A stretch of 64,000 nucleotides of DNA from Alitta virens (taxonomy: Eukaryota > Annelida > Polychaeta > Phyllodocida > Nereididae): assembly GCA_932294295.1 (NCBI GenBank), contig OW028579.1, positions 1,567,085 through 1,631,084 of the forward strand, written 5' to 3'. A program made the position numbers and the translations under genes. Below the pieces are notes generated by a model. It saw nothing but the letters and a program-made list of their open reading frames with translations. It did no database searches and was not told where the DNA came from. Below, piece by piece: positions 35,358 through 46,494 of the stretch. Position 1 is the first letter of the stretch; every line of letters starts with the position of its first letter.

Positions 35358-35819
35358 AGTTCTGTGGTTAACAAGAACCCTGTGTCTGTCAAATGCATAA
35401 AATGCTGGAGTTTTAGCATGACAGAAACTACAACTGACTCAAGTTTAATGATAGTAACATATGCTTTTGGAAACTTTTTCAAAATCTCTGGAAAGTTCAA
35501 TTATGTTGAGTTTCTTTCAGCTTTTAGAATCTTGAGTTCTGAGTAGCCCAGTAATTAGCTTAGTTCAGAGGAAACACTTACCAAAAGAGAATTTCTTACC
35601 TAATTGGACCACTAATCGTTCTACACACAATTGATTTCCGTAATTACTAGCCATTATCCTTGAAAGCATAATTCCACCCAAAGCCTTTCAATTTTATGTC
35701 TAAAATGGTCATTTTACATGCATTATTTAAGGGCAATTAAAACTTGTAAACTGGAGTAATAAAGGCTGAGTTATGTTTCTTGTAAGGACACAGTATGATC
35801 AGGTCCAACCCATTATATA
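35358..35819. other. Low-copy sequence, nothing recognised
   Basis: It contains a 64-codon frame starting in the last repeat units and running into unique DNA. There is no support for coding. Confidence 0.4.
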
Positions 35820-35932
35820 TCATTCCAAATCAGGCCAGCGTCATTTCTATATCGGCCGCCATCGGTACAACATGGTTTCAACATCGCCCACACTACGCCA
35901 TTGTTGATACGATTTGGAATGCTATCTGGGTA
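35820..35932 (+). mobile_element. Family E MITE-like element, 113 bp
   Basis: It runs from ATCATTCCAAATCAGGCCAG to GATTTGGAATGCTATCTGGG. The right end is the canonical family end (GCTATCTGGGTA) and the left end is eroded. The interior CATCGGTACAACATGG parallels the 15092 copy. Confidence 0.75.
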
Positions 35933-35954
35933 AGTATACATATCGTATATCGAG

Positions 35955-36301
35955 CAGGGGTGTCGATTCAGGGGGGGGGGGGTATGGGGGATATATACCC
36001 CCTCCTTTCTGATCTTTGATGATCAATGCAATCATCCCCCCCCCCTGAAATTCACAAATAAAAATTACCCTTTTTCACACACTTTGGTTTGGATCATTTG
36101 TGCTTTGTTAAACAGCTTTACGCTTGATATCATATTATATCAGTACAAGTTTATAAGTTTGGCATAAGTGATCCACCATTAATGTACCTCTGGGCAATGT
36201 CCGCGCATTAATTGCTACTACTTGTACGAGCGAGGGAAAGTCACAGTGGGACAAAGTAGGCCTACATCCCCCCCAACCATCACGAGAAATCGACGCCCCT
36301 G
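35955..36301 (+). mobile_element. Family I MITE, 347 bp, with G/C homopolymers
   Basis: The ends CAGGGGTGTCGATT and AATCGACGCCCCTG are perfect inverted repeats of 14 bp. Inside the left end is a G12-type run then GGGGGATATATACCCC, and near the right end CATCCCCCCC. The second copy is 54539-54887. There is no coding frame. Confidence 0.85.
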
Positions 36302-36930
36302 AATTATCAAGGAAAATAAAGCCTTGATAAGGGATTTGCCACACAATCACATTACAGCTGAATTAAGTAGGCTAAAATAGAAACTACTTTGCAAGAAAGA
36401 TATGTTATACGAGATGTATCGAAAAACCATCTTTAAAACTAAATTGCAAGATCATATGATCAACTATAAAGTTGCCAACATATGGGAATAAAATGCTACT
36501 TGCACTTTAAGAAGATGAAACGGTTAGGAATTAAAATAACTGTAAAAACATTTAAATTATTAAATTACGACAAAGCTTGTCATTCAGATAATTGCTATGT
36601 GTGTTTTGTGAAGTATGAAATGTAGCCATTTAAATTCATGACATGAATTTCAAAATTTTCTGTACCCAGGCATGCTGTTGCATGACCCTCGGGTAATGAT
36701 ATGCTTTTATTGTACTTTCTGTAATTTATATTTGCAATCATTACCTGAAAATAAATTCAATATCAATATCAGATAGCAAATGGGTAAATAGTGATCCATG
36801 AAATAACGCCAAATGGCGAAATACCGACATTGTGAAGAATCACCAAGACCAAGACAGCATCTCAACTGGCCATAAGTACAGTAAAATTTCCTGCAAATGA
36901 CCCAACACCCTCTTATTATAAGGTCTCATA
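36302..36930 (+). other. Low-copy sequence containing a LINE-like tail
   Basis: AATAAA at 36750-36755, followed by TTCAATATCAATATCAG, has the form of a LINE 3' end with a short terminal repeat. No coding remnant is recognised upstream. Confidence 0.35.
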
Positions 36931-37135
36931 GACAGTATTTTACAGCAAAGTGCCGTTTTTAAGATTTCACGGTAAGCAATCATAACTTAACAGATGCATG
37001 TGCCGTAATTTTACAGTAAACATATGTTTGTTTTCTTTTACGGTAGGCCAACTTGCAGCTGTAAATTTTGCGGTAAGATACTGTGCAAATATTTGCCAGC
37101 AAGATGCCGCAAAACTACAGGAATTTATTACAGTG
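36931..37135 (-). mobile_element. Family F element, partial copy
   Basis: It ends with TTACAGTG like 32122-32683 and shares, in reverse orientation, the stretch CATAACTTAACAGATGCATG and ACTGTGCAAA-TTTGCCAG. The left end is not clearly defined. Confidence 0.6.
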
Positions 37136-37245
37136 AACAACTTAACTACAAGCATGACTTGATTTATTACTTACACGCATACCCAGCAATTAAATACCAT
37201 AATATGACCTCAGAATTTACAAGAATGTAAATGATAATCAATAAG

Positions 37246-37845
37246 GTATAGTTAACAAGAATATTCTTTTTCAAAAAAAGAATAGATACCTTGTGTTGTG
37301 TGTAGAATGCCAGCAGCACTAGGCCTACTATGTAAACACTTTAATACAGTATGATGGCTACTGCCTCATTCAGACCAGTGTTTGAGCCTTGTATGCTCCA
37401 TTCTTTACTCAGAATTTTACAAATTTATTTATCTATCAGGCTAGCACTACAATATCCTTGGATTGCCCATCAGACCACGAAATACATTGTTATATGCCAC
37501 CCAAGTACACTATATAATATAATTTCTAATTTGTTCTGTTTTCATAAACCATTTTGAAGATGAAAAAGTACCGTCATCTAGCGTTTGAACTTAGATATAA
37601 ATTCTACACATTTCTCTAAACAATTCAGTCTTTATTTGACGAAAATCTGACAAATATTAGGGGAGCAGCAGCCTTTTAAGTATATATAATAGCGTAGACA
37701 ACCCCTTCCATGACTAATGTAAAACCGCGCTACCCCCCTCCCTGCATACGCTGCCTACGCTGCTGCTGCATTGACCCAAATATTTTCAGCCCTCAGACCG
37801 TTCGTTCGTAAATACACCTGGCCTTTCAGTTATAAAAAGTTTATA
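37246..37845 (+). mobile_element. Family N element, copy 2
   Basis: This is the reverse complement of 19055-19443 over several blocks, plus extra internal sequence. It includes TTTATTTGACGAAAATCTGA and GGGGAGCAGCAGCCTTTTAA, which are shared with the repeated modules inside 43328-45587. That implies shared ancestry or capture between families. Confidence 0.7.
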
Positions 37846-37887
37846 TATTGTTAAAGCTAATAAAACTGGTCATTTGATGCAACCCTG

Positions 37888-38003
37888 GCGTTTAAGTAGT
37901 GATCTAGTTAAGTTTAGCTTGTAAAATACTGAACACTTATATTGATCAGTACTTTACATTATAACCTAAAAGAAAAGCTGATGAAGTCTACCACAAGCTA
38001 ATT
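37888..38003 (+). repeat. Family P dispersed repeat, copy 1
   Basis: The stretch TTTAAGTAGTGATCTAGTTA ... AAAATACTGAACACTTATAT is the near-exact reverse complement of 45948-46065. About 115 bp is shared, including TTATAACCTAAAAGAA. The element type is unknown. Confidence 0.75.
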
Positions 38004-38601
38004 AGATGACTGTCTCTCCCTGCTCCATGCATCAAGATAAAGAGATAAGACAGGGTATAATTCCACAGCTGCAACATTCTTTCAATCAGGCATGTGAATA
38101 CATCATCTCATTACGGCTGGGAAAGTCTTCCATGAGCCTCAGGGTTGAATTCAGACAATGCAACCCCTCAACAGTAAAATTGGAACTTGTCTGTGAAAAT
38201 TGCCAAGCGTCATCTGGATCAATTTAGCTTTCAATGGCTTAGTACCAGCCCTTTTGTCTGGATCAGCAAATTAAGTTCCCTTAAATGTGGTTAATTCAAA
38301 GGGAAAGGGACCCATTCGAAGTGCTTTGTGCGTGGTCCTAAATTACAAAATACATGAATGATATTAATTACTCGCATCACTCTATAGTAGGATTTAAAAT
38401 TTAATTTAGTTTCCACTTGTATTGCTGTCATACGTTTTCATGCAATTCATGGAACAGAACATGCAGTGAATACAAATGGTAGCGATAATCCAACTTTCAA
38501 CTTTATACCTGATGTATGTGGATTGTGAGCACTTGAACAATAGATTTTTTTGTGTTTTTTTTTGGTGAGCTAGAACACGTCGATTCCTCACAGTATACTG
38601 C
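38004..38601. other. Low-copy sequence, no supported gene
   Basis: A 73-codon frame (38006-38227) has a reasonably balanced residue mix (for example RLGKSSMSLRVEF) but no splice evidence and no recognised family. It is left uncalled. Confidence 0.35.
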
Positions 38602-38692
38602 AAGATAAAATAAGATAAACTTTATTGATAAGATAAGATAAAACTTCATTTATAATATAAGATACAACTTTATTGATAAGACAGTACAACAC
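38602..38692 (-). repeat. ATAAGATA-rich simple repeat, LINE-tail-like
   Basis: Repeated GATAAGATAAGATAAAACTT and CTTTATTGATAAGA words occur. On the minus strand they read as TATCAATAAAG ending in a short-period repeat, a form common at LINE 3' ends. Confidence 0.4.
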
Positions 38693-38940
38693 GAGTATGT
38701 GTCATAACACATTGCAAAATAATGCAATATTTCAACTTATTGAAAAAATTACAATTTAATTACAATTTTAATTAATTACATTAACTACACAATGATCCTA
38801 AATTATGTTGCTGATCCACAAATTTTTACCTAATAATCACATGTCAAATATAGGACATAATTGTGCAATTTTTTGAAAACAAATTCCCAATTCAAGTAGA
38901 ATGGCATGACTTAATAATACCAAATATTAAAGCTGCATTG

Positions 38941-39467
38941 TCACTCAATATGACAGTGACCAAAATCGGTTGCATTCACTATATCTCTATAAAATTAATG
39001 AACATACCCTATCATAAAATTTTTCATGCCATCAAAAATTGCCGGTTTGTTTACATAGCAAGTGATTTTATGGCAGATGAAATGAAAACGAGGCATAAAC
39101 GAACGTCATTAGCGTCATGAGTTCGTAATGTATTTTATTATTCTGTGCCTTTAATTTTCGTCCATTTTTCAAAATTCCAAGTTTATTTTGCAAAAAATGT
39201 GTAGTTGTGCGCTTTTTGCACGAATTGAAACAAGTCTGATCTCAATGTTTCTTAAAATGACTGTGAAATCGCGAATCGGTGATGCTCTCCATTACGTTGC
39301 ATTGAATAATTAGCTAAAATGTAAACAAAGTCGATGTAATTAATTCCGGCAATAATTTCTAATTTAGTACAATCTAGACAGTTTGGGTTATCGAATTCAT
39401 CAGTAAGAAGCTTTTTCTTTCATTTGGATAGCTTTTGTTGGTACAGAAACCGACTGACAATGCAGCT
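38941..39467 (-). mobile_element. Family D element, 527 bp, TTAA-flanked
   Basis: The terminal inverted repeat is AGCTGCATTGTCA (left) and TGACAATGCAGCT (right), with TTAA immediately outside both ends. It is in reverse orientation to 50648-51217, with which it shares most of its length, for example CCGACTGACAATGCAGCT and GTAAACAAAGTCGATGTAAT. It is non-autonomous. Both TTAA and the inner TA fit the flanks. Confidence 0.85.
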
Positions 39468-39471
39468 TTAA

Positions 39472-40116
39472 TCAGCAAGAGTAATATTCAGCCTCAGCTG
39501 AGGAGTATACAGTAGCCAATTACTCATTCAAATGAATCAGGGTTTTGCCATGCCAAACCTCTGTTATTTTCACGTAAATAACTTTCTTTATCAGCTGGCA
39601 TCCCAAATATTAATTAAGCGTAGCTTTTATCCAATGTTTTTACATACAGTAGATAGATAATTATAAACACATCTCAAAGGAGGATTCCCCAAAATCACAC
39701 AGAAGATTAATTGCCCGAAAAGATTAGAGGCAACATACACATTGCATACATTAGATAACTGCTTTTAAAGAGGAAATTATACAAAATATATTGCACCAAC
39801 ATACTGGTCATAATTGTGAGACTGAAATAAAGATAACTTTATCATAATTGCACAATGCACATCCATCAAAATATTAATAAAAATACAGTAAAACTGTTTA
39901 AAAGTAGCTCATCGTGCAGGCATCAGCTACACTTACCCCATGCTATCTGCTGCTAAGCAAATGCAGCTAGAGATCCAAATTTATTAATCCTTTTTAAAAA
40001 GCAAATAATAGTCCCATAGCAGTTAAAATTTAAACATATAAAAACTAAATTTACTCTACCACAGACATTCTGTTTTTTGTTTTTGTTTTTTAGCAGAGGG
40101 CATCTTTGAATTGGCT
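39472..40116. other. Low-copy sequence, nothing recognised
   Basis: AT-rich DNA with no frame or repeat of note. Confidence 0.4.
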
Positions 40117-41344
40117 AAGACGGAAGGTATATAGATATAGGAATGGATAAGCCTGCATAGTATATAGGAATGGATAGGTCAGCATAGTATATAGGAATGG
40201 ATAGGTCTGCATAGTATATAGGAATGGATCGGCATGCATAGTACATAGGAATGGATAGGTCTGCATATATAAGAATGGATAGGCCTGCATAGTATATAGG
40301 AATGGATAGGTCAGCATAGTATATAGGAATGGATAGGTCTGCATAGTATATAGGAATGGATCGGCATGCATAGTACATAGGAATGGATAGGTCTGCATAT
40401 ATAAGAATGGATAGGCCTGCATAGTATATAGGAATGGATAGGTCAGCATAATATATAGGAATGGATAGGCCTGCATAGTATATAGGAATGGATAGGTCTG
40501 CATAGTATATAGGAATGGATAGGTCTGCATAGTATATAGGAATGGATAGGTCTGCATATAAGATATAGGAATGGATAGGTCTGGATAGTATATCGGAATG
40601 GATAGGTCTGCATAGTATATAGGAATGGATAGGTCTGCATAGTATATAGGAATGGATAGGTCTGCATAGCATATAGGAATGGATAGGCCTGCATAGTATA
40701 TAGGAATGGATAGGTCAGCATAGTATATTGAAATGCATAGGTATGGATAGTATATAGGACTGGATAGGTCTGCATAGTATATAGGAATGGATAGGTCTGC
40801 ATAGTATAGGAATGGATAGGTCAGCATAGTATATAGGAATGGATAGGTCTGGATAGTATATCGGAATGGATAGGTCTGCATAGTATATAGGAATGGATAG
40901 GCCTGCATAGTATATAGGAATGGATAGGTATGCATAGTATATAGGAATGGATAGGTCAGCATAGTATATAGGAATGGATAGGCCTGCATACTATATAGCA
41001 ATGGATAGTTCTGCATAGTATATAGGACTGGATAGGTCTGCATAGTATATAGGACTGGATAGGTCTGCATAGTATATAGGACTGGATAGGTCTGCATAGT
41101 ATATAGGAATGGATAGGTCTGCATAGTATATAGGAATGGATAGGCCTGCATAGTATATAGGAATGGATAGGTCTGCATAGTATATAGGAATGGATAGGTC
41201 AGCATAGTATATTGAAATGCATAGGTATGGATAGTATATAGGACTGGATAGGTCTGCATTGTATATAGGAATGGATAGGTCTGCATAGTATATTGAAATG
41301 GATAGGTCTGGATAGTATATAGGAATGGAAAGGTCTGCATAGTT
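40117..41344 (-). repeat. 27-bp satellite with higher-order repeat, about 45 copies
   Basis: The unit reads GGAATGGATAGG then TCTGCATAGTATATA on the plus strand. Variants (CCTGC, CAGCA, CTGGATAG) alternate. A set of five units is duplicated with a 132-bp period (marker GATCGGCATGCATAGTACAT at 40227 and 40359). Another variant string (TTGAAATGCATAGGTATGGA) recurs near 40728 and 41212. The 424-codon minus frame is a consequence of a 27-bp period. Confidence 0.97.
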
Positions 41345-41959
41345 ATTAAATAAATTAAAATCAAACTATGGCTTTATGAAGAGCCTCCCAAACATAAATA
41401 GTCCAGCCATTTTTGTTGATAGTTGTACTCTACTGAAGAATATTGCCATTAAGACCACTTTCTTGCAACATTTACTGGACTTGAAAGTGAGGTTGTTTAA
41501 GTAGAAATAATGTATTAGATATTCCAACATTTGGTTGTGATCCTATGGTATTAATAACATCATTTATTCATCAGTTTAGTGGATTAATCTTTATATTTAT
41601 TTATACAATTGGATGTATTATTCTTTTATTCTCAAATTCCTAACTAGACTAAATATTACATTGTATAATAACACGAATTGCTTCCATATTACCCAAGGCG
41701 AACAGCAAACTTTCGTAAACTCATGTCCCAGTCCACATCTTTCTATAAAGGTTAATGCTATTCTAGCCAGGCTCCCAATTCTAATTACAACAGCGTTCTA
41801 ACTGAGCTTCCATTGCTTGCTTTGATGTGTCGGATCCAATGTTTCATTTCCTGTCACAAAAGAACGGTTTGATTCATGTTAATGGCGTTGTTATTATTTG
41901 GCGCCTGGTACCCTACATTCAATATGATAGAATATGGGCACACTGTTAATATGTCGGAA
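41345..41959. other. Low-copy sequence, nothing recognised
   Basis: A single ATTAAGACCACTTTCTTGCA phrase near 41450 is a family L end-like word. There is no gene. Confidence 0.4.
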
Positions 41960-42100
41960 TGCTATTGGTCTGACCAGCTACCAGAGGCAGACGTAATGAG
42001 ATAATGAAGTTTGGAGTCCACACCATCTAACACATTACCCCTGGGTTGGGTACTTACTTGCCCCAGCATAGGACTATAATAACATATTCATAGCATATAT
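41960..42100 (+). repeat. Family G dispersed repeat
   Basis: It carries the ordered blocks GGTCTGACCAGCTACCAGAG, GCAGACGTAATGAGATAATG, TTTGGAGTCCACACCAT, ATTACCCCTGGGTTGGGTAC and TTGCCCCAGCATAGGAC. It is the best preserved left half of the family. Confidence 0.7.
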
Positions 42101-42174
42101 GTAACTGATTATTTCTAAAGTACTTTTTCTGATCCAATTTGAATGAGAAATCAATAGGTTTTTTTTTTCTCACA

Positions 42175-42366
42175 GTGTGTGTGTGCGTGTGATTAGAGCT
42201 TTACGTCCTGTATTTCTGCACCAGTTGGGCTAATTAGGACAGGCAGAGACTATGGCAATGAGACGAAAGAGGAAACAGCCATCCAACATAGGCTCGACCG
42301 GGAATTGAACCCGGGACCCAGCGGTTGGAAGCCCAGAGCGCTACCTCTTAGCCTGGCTCCCACCCA
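42175..42366 (-). mobile_element. SINE family A, full-length copy
   Basis: It has a complete body and head with box B (GGGTTCAATTCCCGG on the minus strand) and a CA tail. No clear target duplication is visible, so the flanks may have decayed. Confidence 0.9.
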
Positions 42367-43327
42367 CTATGCAAGCACAGGCATCATGCTTACATTTATA
42401 TATATGCACGACAACATGCATTCAATCATTATCAATAACTATAATTATGTACACTGGAACACGTATTAAGACCACTTCTTTTGACAACCTTGAAATAAAG
42501 ACCTTGAAATAAAATCACCCAACTCTTCCCTGAAGCTCATTTTACTAAGCCTTTGGGGATGGTTGCTTCATTCAGTAAACAATAAATAATATATTGTGTA
42601 ACAATGTTCAAAACTACCCACACCAAGTTGGTTATCAAAAAACTGGAAACAACTTGTTTATATAGCAGTCAAATAACTTGGCAATTACTCCTACTTACAA
42701 TATCCCCTTTAAAAAAAAAAAAAATTTTCTATTTTACTTAAAACTATTTTCACTTAAAGTGACGAACGTCTTATCAAGTAAAAGTGGTTCTAAAACACAT
42801 TTATATAATTTTTTCTAAATTACGTTTTTTTTAGTGTTGACTTTCTAGACGAATTACATGTGTCAACAACACTTATAGGTTAGCAAATAGCAGATCTGGC
42901 TCACAAGTAGCTCTTGACAGGGCTTCAGCAGTTATAACAAGAGTGTTGATTCTAATGAAGGTTTGCTCACTACACTAATTGGTTTAGAAACTTTAGAGTA
43001 AACAGCTACTCAAAAGATGATAACTGGCGAGATAAGAGGATGTTAGAACTTCATTATTCTAACTTCTAAATAATTCTTCAAAGTTAAACCTACATGCCTG
43101 TAATGACCTGCACTGAAAATATGTATTTTGTTTGGTTAAAATGTTAGACAAACCAGCTAAAATTTTTGGGCAATTTGATAGTAGAGGTTAGTCAGCTTTG
43201 TGCAAGAGATATTCTTATATTTTTCACATGTTTGATAAAAAAGTTACAGTCCTATAATTATCTTTGATATTAAGGAGAGATTCATCATAGTCAAAACACA
43301 AGAATGGATAATAAAGAGATTCTCTAA
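42367..43327. other. Low-copy sequence, nothing recognised
   Basis: A family L end-like phrase (CACGTATTAAGACCACTTCT) lies at 42462-42481. The rest is AT-rich without a frame of note. Confidence 0.4.
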
Positions 43328-43438
43328 AGCCCCGTTCCCACATAGCCGAGTTACTCGTAGTCAACTCGTAGTAATAACAAAAATTACGTAACACCCAAAA
43401 TTCGAGGAGTTGGCGACGAATTTTTGCGGAAAAAATGA

Positions 43439-43606
43439 CCAGGAGTGACTCGCCGAGTTACTCGCCGAATTACTCGCCAAGTTACTCGGCGGGTTCAGCG
43501 AGCGACTCGCCGAGTACCAGGAGTGACTCGCCGAGTACCAGGAGTAACTCGCCGAGTACCAGGAGTAACTCGCCGAGTACCAGGAGTAACTCGCCGGGTG
43601 AAGCAA
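43439..43606 (+). repeat. Left subterminal array of ACTCGCCGAGT
   Basis: Units of 21 bp (GAGTACCAGGAGTAACTCGCC) are repeated about four to five times, preceded by looser copies (ACTCGCCGAATT, ACTCGCCAAGTT). The core is a near-palindrome centred on one base. Subterminal repeats of this sort are transposase-binding sites in several DNA transposon families. The role here is inferred. Confidence 0.9.
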
Positions 43607-43652
43607 GGTGTCTACGACAGCGACGAGTCACCAATCGAATGATAGGCCGACG

Positions 43653-43862
43653 CCAGCCTACCTGCATTCTCAGATGAATATCTCGCTTAATATTTGGTCT
43701 ATTTTCGATCCGAAAAAACCTATGGAGTCACTATGAATTATACTACAAAACAATCTTTATTTGACGAAAATCGGACTAATATTAAGGGAGCAGTAGCTTT
43801 TTAAAGAAGCGCTCAGCTTTCTGCATTAATACAGTCTGGGCGCGGACGCTTCAGGGAGCACC
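43653..43862 (+). repeat. Internal module copy 1
   Basis: It runs from GCCAGCCTACCTGCATTCTC through ATCTCGCTTAATATTTGGTC and TTTATTTGACGAAAATCGGA to GTCTGGGCGCGGACG. Further copies follow at 44543, 44763 and 44919. Parts also appear in family N (19055, 37246). Confidence 0.8.
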
Positions 43863-44130
43863 AGTATAAGTAAATTAAATATAGCAAATAAAATCACAGA
43901 TCAAATCACAAATACTAATTACAATATCAATATTAGATTTACATTTTACAAAATATACACAAATTTATACTGATCATAATATCACAATAAGATTCAAATT
44001 AACACAAAAAGATAAGAAAGTTATACAAATATAATCATTGCCTGGTAATTACAATTAAATATATTGCTTTTACTTAATGAAAGCAATTACATATTTTTGT
44101 AATTGTGAATGACAATCAAGACAATGTCAT

Positions 44131-44408
44131 ATTACTGTGTCATCTTTGAACAAACCATGAAATGACAGGTCAAAGAACCCCAATTTAGGCAATTAGGCAA
44201 TTGACACATGTATTGAATTTGCTGTATGCTCTACACCAATTCTTTGTATCATTCAAAATGCTAATAGCAATTACTGTGTCATCTTTGAACAAACCATGAA
44301 ATGACAGGTCAAAGAACCCCAATTTAGGCAATTAGGCAATTGACACATGTATTGAATTTGCTGTATGCTCTACACCCATTCTTTGTATCATTCAAAATGC
44401 TAATAGCA
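44131..44408 (+). repeat. 139-bp tandem duplication inside the element
   Basis: Two adjacent copies begin ATTACTGTGTCATCTTTGAA and differ by one visible substitution (CACCAATTC versus CACCCATTC). The near identity shows a recent event after the element had formed. Confidence 0.95.
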
Positions 44409-44542
44409 ATTGACATAACAGTCATGGCAGTTGGCAGAATGAGTAGAAATGAATTGCAATAAAGCTCATCCAAACAATGTATATAAAATGGTCAAAAATA
44501 TTGACCACACCATACATGTCAGGGCCATACACAGAGCACCTT

Positions 44543-45085
44543 GCCGCCGCCAGACTACCTGCCTTCTCAGACAAATATCTCGCTTAATATTTGGTCTGTT
44601 TTCAATCTGAAAATCTGTGTGGAATAAGTATGAACTCGACTATAATTCAATATTTATTTGACGAAAATCGGACTAATATTAGGGGAGCAGCAGCCTTTTA
44701 AAGTAGCGCTCAGCCTTACCTGCATTGATACAGTCCGGGCGCGGACGTCTGCGAGAGCACCACTGTTTGCCTCCGCCAACTTAGCTGCCTTCTCAGACGA
44801 ATATCTCGCTTAATATTTGGTCTATTTTCAATCCGAAAACGCGTATGGAATCAGTATGATTTATACTACAATTCAGTCCTGATTTGACGAAAATCGGATT
44901 AATATAAATGGAGCAGCAGCCACCGCAAGACAACTGCCTTCTCAGACAAATATCTCGCTTAATATTCGGGTTTTTTTAAATCCGAAAATACGTATGGAAT
45001 CACTATGAATTATACTACAAAACAATCTTTATTTGACGAAAATCGGACTGATATTAGAGGAGCAGCGGCCTTTTATATTATATAC
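44543..45085 (+). repeat. Internal module copies 2 to 4
   Basis: Three consecutive diverged copies begin near 44543, 44763 and 44919. Each has CTGCCTTCTCAGAC, ATATCTCGCTTAATATT and GACGAAAATCGGA. The last ends in a ATATACGACCCCCTACGCTG segment similar to the family N end. Confidence 0.8.
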
Positions 45086-45121
45086 GACCCCCTACGCTGA
45101 TGATGCATGTACTAAAGGTAG

Positions 45122-45345
45122 AACTCGACGAGTTACTCGGCGAGTTACTCCTACAACTCGGTGAGTTACTCCTACAACTCGCCGAGTTACTCCTCGCACT
45201 CCTGAACATCCCCCCCGAGTGTAATACGAGCGAAAATAGCGCCGAGTAACTCGGCGAGTTCGAGGAGTAACTCGGCGAGTTCGAGGAGTAACTCGGCGAG
45301 TTCGAGGAGTAACTCGGCGAGTTCGAGGAGTAACTCGGCGAGTCA
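45122..45345 (-). repeat. Right subterminal array of ACTCGGCGAGT
   Basis: Units of 21 bp (GAGTAACTCGGCGAGTTCGA with one more base) recur about four times at 45239-45345, with looser copies at 45122-45200 and 45400-45505. The orientation is opposite to the left array, keeping the overall mirror symmetry. A perfect 8-bp hairpin (TGCCGTGC-A-GCACGGCA) lies at about 45382-45400. Confidence 0.9.
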
Positions 45346-45590
45346 TGGCCGAGTTTTTGGACTCCTGGATAATTCGCCGAGTGTGCCGTGCAGCACGGCA
45401 TACTCGGGAGACTCGGCAAACTCGGCTCCAAATCTCACGAGTTCGCTACGAGACTCAGGAGTTACTCGCCGAGCATCTCTCGAGTGCGAGGAGTAATCGC
45501 CGAGTTTAGTAAGAGTTGGGCCCGAGAGGCGTGTTACGTAATACTACGAGTTGACTACGAGTAACTCGGCTATGTGGGAACGGGGCTTAA

Positions 45591-45947
45591 GAAAAAACCC
45601 AAGCATCTGAAATCATAGTCAACATCAACTAAATGTTAATTTACTCGTTACTTGAACTGTTTTAGAATTAAGCAGTCATTATAGACATAAACAAAACAGA
45701 AGTAGCTGGCATCATATACATAAGAACACAGCCAAAATAAGTCTGTATGAGCAGTTTCCTTTGACTGCCTACAGCCACTCACAGCCAGCCAATAATCATT
45801 TATTGTTTCAATGAGAATCTTCTCTTACAAACACAATCCTTGATTGTGTATATTGATCCGGCAACCAGCCAAAAATGTAAGGAAATGACATGTGTGTACA
45901 TCAAAGACTTTGGATGTAATGACTCCAGGACTTGCAAAAACATAAAG
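45591..45947. other. Low-copy sequence, nothing recognised
   Basis: No repeats or frames of note. Confidence 0.4.
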
Positions 45948-46065
45948 ATTAGCTTATGGTAGACTTCGTCAGCTGTTCTTTTAGGTTATAATGTAAAGTA
46001 CTGATCAATATAAGTGTTCAGTATTTTACAAGCTAGACTTAACTAGATCACTACTTAAGTACCAG
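45948..46065 (-). repeat. Family P dispersed repeat, copy 2
   Basis: This is the reverse complement of 37888-38003, ending at ACTTAAGTACCAGG directly before a SINE. The copies lie ~8 kb apart. Confidence 0.75.
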
Positions 46066-46211
46066 GGAGGGTGGAGGCCTAGATGAGGGGTAGCGCGCTG
46101 GGCTTCCAACCACTGGATCCCGGGTTCAATTCCCGGTCGAGCCTATGTTGGATGGCTGATTCATCCTTTGTCTCATTGCCATGGTCCCTACCTGTCTTAA
46201 TTAGCCCATCA
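46066..46211 (+). mobile_element. SINE family A, 3'-truncated copy
   Basis: It has the head with box B (GGGTTCAATTCCCGGTCGAG) and the body to CTTAATTAGCCCATCAG, then stops. The tail with ATACAGGACG and the CA repeat is missing. Box A is degraded (CCTAGATGAGGGG). Confidence 0.88.
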
Positions 46212-46417
46212 GAAGTGAGCTACAAATCCAGAAACCCAGTCATTGCTATTGAAGGCAGAAATGCTAAAATACTTGGTCACCACTCAACATACTTTTTTAA
46301 ACCGTTTCAAAGAAGTTAAACTACTCAGTACAAGGGAAATGAAACCGGTTCAATTATACTGTCATTTTCACAATTGTAAACGATATTCTCAAAACAGACA
46401 ATTGATCAACCAACCAG

Positions 46418-46494
46418 CTTGGTGGCCCAGTGGTTAAGGAATCTGCTAATGCTACAATGACCAGCTCTGATGTGCTTTAGGTCCCGGGTTCCGA
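46418..46494 (+). mobile_element. Another tRNA-like SINE head, interrupted at box B
   Basis: TGGTGGCCCAGTGGTTAAGG is a good box A region. About 60 bp later GGTCCCGGGTTCCGAG starts a box B. The sequence is then broken by the SINE at 46495 and seems to resume at GAGTATCCCAGACTGGATAC (about 46684). The head differs from family A, so it is a separate SINE type. Confidence 0.55.

Larger units (their letters stand above)
43328..45587. mobile_element. 2260-bp DNA element with long inverted ends and internal repeat arrays
   Basis: The left end AGCCCCGTTCCCACATAGCC and the reverse complement of the right end are identical for 46 bp; after a 10-base insertion in the left copy, ATTACGTAACAC is shared as well. 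TAA stands outside both ends (43325-43327, 45588-45590), a 3-bp duplication of the kind made by PIF/Harbinger-type transposases. Just inside each end are arrays of ACTCGCCGAGT or its complement. The centre holds several copies of a CAGACAAATATCTCGCTTAA module and a 139-bp tandem duplication. No transposase frame is present. The superfamily is an inference from the duplication length only. Confidence 0.88.

Noticed and set aside
38006..38227. 73-codon frame with balanced composition
   Set aside because: No flanking splice sites that define an exon and no recognisable family.
40090..41364. 424-codon open frame on the minus strand
   Set aside because: It lies wholly in the 27-bp satellite; a period divisible by three keeps the frame open. 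No non-repeat protein sequence is present.
43361..45431. Open frames rich in SPSYS or TRRV in the 43-45 kb element
   Set aside because: They follow the 21-bp subterminal arrays and do not extend into a transposase-like sequence.
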